A DNA stretch of 62,549 nt from Reyranella sp. (lineage in GTDB: Bacteria > Pseudomonadota > Alphaproteobacteria > Reyranellales > Reyranellaceae). The translations under genes and the position numbers were made by a program. Below are positions 59,176 to 62,549 of the stretch, one piece after another; position 1 is the stretch's first letter; every line of letters begins with the position of its first letter. The DNA lies in assembly GCF_017305915.1 (NCBI RefSeq), contig NZ_JAFKJN010000038.1:1-62549 (forward strand), given 5' to 3'. The notes beneath the pieces are model-generated. The model did not search any database and was not told where the DNA came from. It saw only the letters and a list, made by a program, of their open reading frames with translations.

Positions 59176-60168
59176 CTACAGCACCGTCTTGGCGAACCAC
59201 TCCACCTGATCCTCGAACTCGGCCATCGAATCGGCCGGGATCATCAGGGCACAGGCGTGGTCGACGCCGATCTGCTTCAGGCCCTCGACCTTCTCGCGGA
59301 TCAGGTCGGGCGAGCCGACGAGGTTGGCGACGACCTGCTTGGAGAGATCGCGGCCGGTGTAGGCCAGCGACTTGCGGTGCGCGACCAGGCCGGACTCCAT
59401 GTAGCGCTTCTCGGCCTCTTCCGCCGTCCTGGCGATGGTCAGCGAGAATTGCGGCGCGATCTCGATCTCCCCGGGATCGCGGCCGAGCGCATGGGCGCGG
59501 TCCTTCAGGAGCTTGATCCATTCGGCGAGCTCCGGCCACGGCCGCCAGCCCGGCAGCCAGCCGGTCGCAAGCCGCGCAGTGCGCTCGATGGTCGGCTTGT
59601 TGTGGCCGCCCAGCCACAGCGCGAAGGGCTCGCGCTTGGGCTTGGGATACATCTCGATGTCCTTGACCGCGTAGTACTTGCCCTCGTGCGTGACGCGCCG
59701 CTCGGTGAACAGGCGGCGGATCAGCTCCAGCCCCTCGTCCATCATCTCGCCGCGCTGCGCCTTGGGCGCGAGCCGCGGCGCCCACGCGGCGAACTCCTCG
59801 CGATAGGCGCCGATGCCGAGCGCCAGGATCAGGCGGCCATTGGAAAGCTGGTCGATGGTCGCCGCGGTCTTGGCCAGCCAGAACGGATCGCGCATCGGCT
59901 GGACGGCGAGCGCGGTGCCGACCTCGAGCGTCGTCGTCGCGGCGGCACAAAACGACAGCACCGTCAGCAGCTCGTAGAAGCTCGGCGGCGTGTCGGGATA
60001 GAGCTCGCGCACATAGTGCTGGCTCTGGATGTGGTCGTTGCCCCACACCGAATGGTAGCCGAGCGTCTCGCAGAGCTTGGCCACCCGCACGAAGTCGGAC
60101 GGATCGACGAAGGGGATCGGATACATCACCCCTTCGAAGCCGGTCGGCAGGCTGATGCTGAACTTCAT
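59176..60168 (-). CDS. LLM-class oxidoreductase 12
   Basis: This 330-residue luciferase-like protein starts MKFSISLPTGFEGVMYPIPF and has GNDHIQSQHYVRE at strand 2. It has IDQLSNGRLILALGIGAYREEF and PKPKREPFALWLGGHNKP. It is the paralog of LLM 1 at 43421, about 16 kb away. The ATG at 60168 overlaps the stop of LLM 13 by 4 bp. It is the last gene of a three-gene minus-strand operon. Confidence 0.86.
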   Translation of the reverse strand: MKFSISLPTGFEGVMYPIPFVDPSDFVRVAKLCETLGYHSVWGNDHIQSQHYVRELYPDTPPSFYELLTVLSFCAAATTTLEVGTALAVQPMRDPFWLAKTAATIDQLSNGRLILALGIGAYREEFAAWAPRLAPKAQRGEMMDEGLELIRRLFTERRVTHEGKYYAVKDIEMYPKPKREPFALWLGGHNKPTIERTARLATGWLPGWRPWPELAEWIKLLKDRAHALGRDPGEIEIAPQFSLTIARTAEEAEKRYMESGLVAHRKSLAYTGRDLSKQVVANLVGSPDLIREKVEGLKQIGVDHACALMIPADSMAEFEDQVEWFAKTVL

Positions 60169-61091
60169 CCGTTGATCGCCTTCAGGACGGACGCGATGGT
60201 CGCGGCATCGTCGAGGCCGCCCAGCACCACCTCGTCGAGACCGATCGCGCGGTACTCGTCGAGCTTGGCGCGCACCTCGGCCGGCGTACCGCAGGCGGCG
60301 TGGCGGCGCACGACATCGTCGCCGACCAGTCGATCGACCTCGCTCCAGTTCTCGCCGGCATAGGCCGTCGCCAGCGCCTGCTGGTCCAGGGTGGCGCCGC
60401 CCAGGCGGATGTTCTCCGCATGATGCGCGCCGCGCAGCACGAAGCCGAGCGGCCGGCGCAGCGCGTCGGGCGGGCCGAGCCTGGTGTAGACGATGCACGA
60501 TGTGCGGCCGCCACCCGCCAGGTCGAGGCAGGCCTTCACGAAGGGCGGCGAGGTCGCGGCCGAGATCAGCACGCCGTCGGCCTGCCGGCCGGCGAGCTTC
60601 AGCATGTTGGGCCGCGAGGCGGCGAGCACGATCGGGACGGTGCGGCCGCCGTTGGCCAGCCGGCGGCCTTCGACGTTGAACATCTGGCCGTGGAAGTCGG
60701 CCATCTCGCCGGCGAAGAGCAGGCGGCAGATCTTCACCGCCTCGCCGATCGCGACCAGCGGCCTGGGCGAGCCGATGCCGGCGGCCTTGAGATCGGCCGG
60801 CGCACCGGCGCCGAGGCAGAGGATCACCCGGCCGGGATACATCTCGTCGAGGCTCGCCGCCGCCATGGCGATGTAGACCGGATGCGTCGAGTAGGGGCTG
60901 AGCGCCATCAGCGCGACCTTGATCTTCTTGGTGGCCGCCAGCGCCAGCGCCGCGGTCGTCACCGGATCGCGCAGGAAGAGATGGCAGGCGATCCACAAGG
61001 TCGTCGCCCCGCCCGCTTCGGCCGCCTGCGCCTGGGCCGCGATCTCCTTCAGGGGAACGCGGCCGTCCATCGAGAGGCCGATCTCAGCCAT
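60165..61091 (-). CDS. LLM-class oxidoreductase 13 (Mer-like)
   Basis: This 308-residue luciferase-like protein starts MAEIGLSMDGRVPLKEIAAQ. Its strand-2 end reads LWIACHLFLRDP and its pocket AAASLDEMYPGRVILCLGAGAPADL resembles methylenetetrahydromethanopterin reductase (Mer)-type F420 enzymes as I recall them. It overlaps the threonine-synthase-like gene by 8 bp and LLM 12 by 4 bp, so all three are translated together. The reaction is unknown. Confidence 0.83.
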   Translation of the reverse strand: MAEIGLSMDGRVPLKEIAAQAQAAEAGGATTLWIACHLFLRDPVTTAALALAATKKIKVALMALSPYSTHPVYIAMAAASLDEMYPGRVILCLGAGAPADLKAAGIGSPRPLVAIGEAVKICRLLFAGEMADFHGQMFNVEGRRLANGGRTVPIVLAASRPNMLKLAGRQADGVLISAATSPPFVKACLDLAGGGRTSCIVYTRLGPPDALRRPLGFVLRGAHHAENIRLGGATLDQQALATAYAGENWSEVDRLVGDDVVRRHAACGTPAEVRAKLDEYRAIGLDEVVLGGLDDAATIASVLKAING

Positions 61092-62334
61092 TGAAGCCGT
61101 AGGCTGATTTGAGCGCGGCCATCAGCTCCTTCAATCCGCCCTGCACCAGCGGCGGCTCGGGCAGCGCCGTCTCGATCGGTCCGGGATCCTTGATGCCGGC
61201 GGCGGTCAGCAGCGCGACGCAACGCTCGTGGGGCTTGATCGTGCCCTGCGCCCGCAGCCGCTCGATCGCGGCGAACGGCGCGGCCGACGAGGCCTCCGGC
61301 CAAAGACCTTCCTTGGCCGCGAGCGTGAGCACCCAACGCCGCAGATCGTCGTCGGGGACCGTCACGGCCGCGCCCCTGGTCTTGCGCAGCACGTCGAGCG
61401 CCTGGACCGTGCCCTGCAGCGCGCCGATCGAGGTCGCGATCGACGGCGCGTTGCGCGGCGATTCCGGCGGCATCGCATCGCCGCCTTCCATCGCCGCGGC
61501 CAGCGAGCCCGAGACCTCGGCGGCGACCAGCCGCGGCGTGCGGTCGATCCAGCCCAGCGCCTTCAGCTCCTCGAAGCCCTTCCATACGCCGAACAGCGCA
61601 TCGCCGTAGCACACCGGCAGCACGCACCAGTCGGGCGGCTGCCAGTCGAACGCCTCGGCGATCTCGTAGGCGATCGTCTTGTAGGCCTCCATGCCGTAGG
61701 GGTTGGAGCCCACCACCGGCCCGAAGAACGGCGAGGTCGGATACCAGCCGAACTCGCGCACGCCAAGCGTCTGCAGCCGCCAGCGGTCGGCCTTGTCGGC
61801 GACCTTCACCACCATCGTGCCGTAGGCCCGCATCTGGGTGATCAGCGGCCCCGCCGAGCCCATGAAGGTGAAGACGACGCAGGGGATGCCCGCCTTCGCC
61901 GCGTACGCGGCCGCCGAGGCCCCGGCATTGCCCGACGAGCTCGAGGCGATGACCCTGGCGCCGAATTTCTTCGCCATGGTGAGCGCGCCCGAGCCCAGCC
62001 GGTCCTTGAACGACCAGGTCGGGTTGCGCGATTCGTCCTTGATCCAGACGTCGCCCAGGCCGAGCGACGGCGCCGGCAGCAAGGGCGTGTTGCCCTCGCC
62101 CAGGGTCACGGCGTCGGAAGCGGCGGCATGCAGGAAGCCGTGCCAGCGCCACATCGAGCCGCGGTCGCGGCGGATGGACTCGCGCTCCGTTCCGATACCG
62201 GGAACAGAGGCATAGGCGACGGTGAGATTGGCCGGCGCGCCCTTGGCCCGGCAGGCCGGGCAATCCTGGGCATAGTGATCGATGGGGTAACGCGCGTTGC
62301 AGCGAACGCAGGTAAGCGCAGAAGGTACGGGCAT
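61084..62334 (-). CDS. Threonine-synthase-like PLP enzyme with N-terminal zinc ribbon
   Basis: This 416-residue fold-type II PLP enzyme starts with a zinc ribbon, CVRC at 9-12 and CPAC at 25-28, followed by LGEGNTPLLPAPSLG. The PLP-lysine motif is NPTWSFKDRLG, and ASSSSGNAGASAAAYAAK is the phosphate-binding loop. It resembles threonine synthase and its relatives (threonine dehydratase, cysteate synthase). The operon with two LLM proteins suggests a specialised role. The ATG at 62334 gives the complete zinc ribbon; frames upstream run toward the IS. Confidence 0.85.
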   Translation of the reverse strand: MPVPSALTCVRCNARYPIDHYAQDCPACRAKGAPANLTVAYASVPGIGTERESIRRDRGSMWRWHGFLHAAASDAVTLGEGNTPLLPAPSLGLGDVWIKDESRNPTWSFKDRLGSGALTMAKKFGARVIASSSSGNAGASAAAYAAKAGIPCVVFTFMGSAGPLITQMRAYGTMVVKVADKADRWRLQTLGVREFGWYPTSPFFGPVVGSNPYGMEAYKTIAYEIAEAFDWQPPDWCVLPVCYGDALFGVWKGFEELKALGWIDRTPRLVAAEVSGSLAAAMEGGDAMPPESPRNAPSIATSIGALQGTVQALDVLRKTRGAAVTVPDDDLRRWVLTLAAKEGLWPEASSAAPFAAIERLRAQGTIKPHERCVALLTAAGIKDPGPIETALPEPPLVQGGLKELMAALKSAYGFNG

Positions 62335-62400
62335 GACGCGGCGCACGTTGGCGGCGGAAGTCGGAGGCGTCAACCGGCGAACAAACCCTCCCCATTCAGC
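62335..62400. other. Upstream region of the PLP-enzyme operon, joined to a half-palindrome
   Basis: This 66-bp stretch ends in CCCTCCCCATTCA (62386-62398), a half copy of the CTCCCCATTCATATGGGGAG palindrome, directly against the IS end. No open reading frame or clear promoter is evident. The original promoter of the minus-strand operon may have been separated by the IS. Confidence 0.45.
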
Positions 62401-62549
62401 TGGCTCTCGGATTCACACATCGTTGTGTGGGAGGGAATGGCCGTATCTGATGGCGCGGAAGTCGGCGAGGCCGATGCGCATGACCTTTGGTCCTGGTTTG
62501 CCATAGTAGCCGGTCCATCCGCCGAGGCGGGCGATCACCCAGGCAGCGA
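62401..62549 (-). mobile_element. 3' end of the same IS4-type insertion sequence, inverted (partial)
   Basis: The 148 bp 62401-62548 is the exact reverse complement of 1-148. It starts at TGGCTCTCGG and includes the last codons of the transposase (stop at 62413-62415). Both edges thus show the inner end of an IS copy, and the two copies would point toward each other. The flank is again a half of the genomic palindrome. Confidence 0.75.
62413..62547 (-). pseudogene. IS4-family transposase, C-terminal fragment (start outside window)
   Basis: This is the same 44-codon tail as at 2-136, on the minus strand, with a TGA at 62415-62413. It contains the LGGWTGYYGKPGPKVMRIGL block. The frame is open to the window edge, so the rest of the gene lies outside. 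It is partial by truncation of the window, not demonstrably defective. Confidence 0.65.

Noticed and set aside
1..62549. tRNA or rRNA genes
   Set aside because: No cloverleaf-like element or rRNA-like stretch was noticed on either strand; small RNA genes cannot be fully excluded by eye.

Overview
The window is about 62.5 kb of high-GC DNA with densely packed genes. Many neighbours overlap by 4 bp (ATGA, GTGA or TTGA junctions), and the short gaps hold palindromic REP-like repeats. The complete aerobic-type cob gene order, the repeat types and the ABC and catabolic gene content point to an alphaproteobacterium of the Rhodospirillales/Hyphomicrobiales kind. This is inference: no rRNA or marker gene is present. 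Both edges are the same 148-bp sequence in opposite orientation, the 3' end of an IS4-type transposase gene. The window is therefore either an IS-bounded segment or a contig that broke at a repeat.

Region 1 (about 0.17-24.5 kb) is vitamin B12. Two cobalamin riboswitches face left. The one at about 20.5 kb leads a long biosynthetic operon: DUF1636, cobW, cobN, cobG, cobH, cobI, cobJ, cobL, cobE, cobM, cobA, cobB, bluB. The one at about 6.7 kb leads an uptake operon: methyltransferase, TonB receptor, btuF, btuC, btuD, then a matrixin-like protease. cobK lies on the opposite strand inside the biosynthetic operon and shares start-codon bases with cobL. To the right are cobO and cobQ (+), cobD/cbiB (-) and cobC (+). 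cobF, cobS, cobT, cobP, cobU and cobV are not in the window.

Region 2 (24.5-29.5 kb) holds a TauD-type dioxygenase and a Fe(III)/polyamine-like ABC importer.

Region 3 (29.5-33.9 kb) is a coenzyme F420 biosynthesis operon, cofD-cofC-fbiC(cofGH)-msrB. The missing ligase cofE lies at 51.3-52.0 kb, next to an F420-dependent glucose-6-phosphate dehydrogenase (fgd) whose substrate and catalytic motifs match the mycobacterial enzyme as I recall it.

Region 4 (34-43.3 kb) is a catabolic unit: an IclR regulator and a branched-chain-amino-acid-type binding protein on the minus strand, divergent from livHMGF and hyuAB (hydantoinase/oxoprolinase).

Region 5 (43.4-62.3 kb) is an array of 13 luciferase-like (LLM) oxidoreductases, including fgd. 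Interspersed are a short 6-phosphogluconate dehydrogenase, cofE, a lytic transglycosylase, an NTF2-fold immunity-like protein, an alpha/beta-hydrolase without a nucleophile serine, a DoxX-like membrane protein, an orphan FitA-like antitoxin and a threonine-synthase-like PLP enzyme. The working model is a self-contained F420 system: cofCDE and fbiC make the cofactor, fgd charges it with electrons from glucose-6-phosphate, 6PGDH is placed to continue that flux, and the LLM array spends the electrons on varied substrates. Which LLM proteins use F420 rather than FMN cannot be settled by reading alone.
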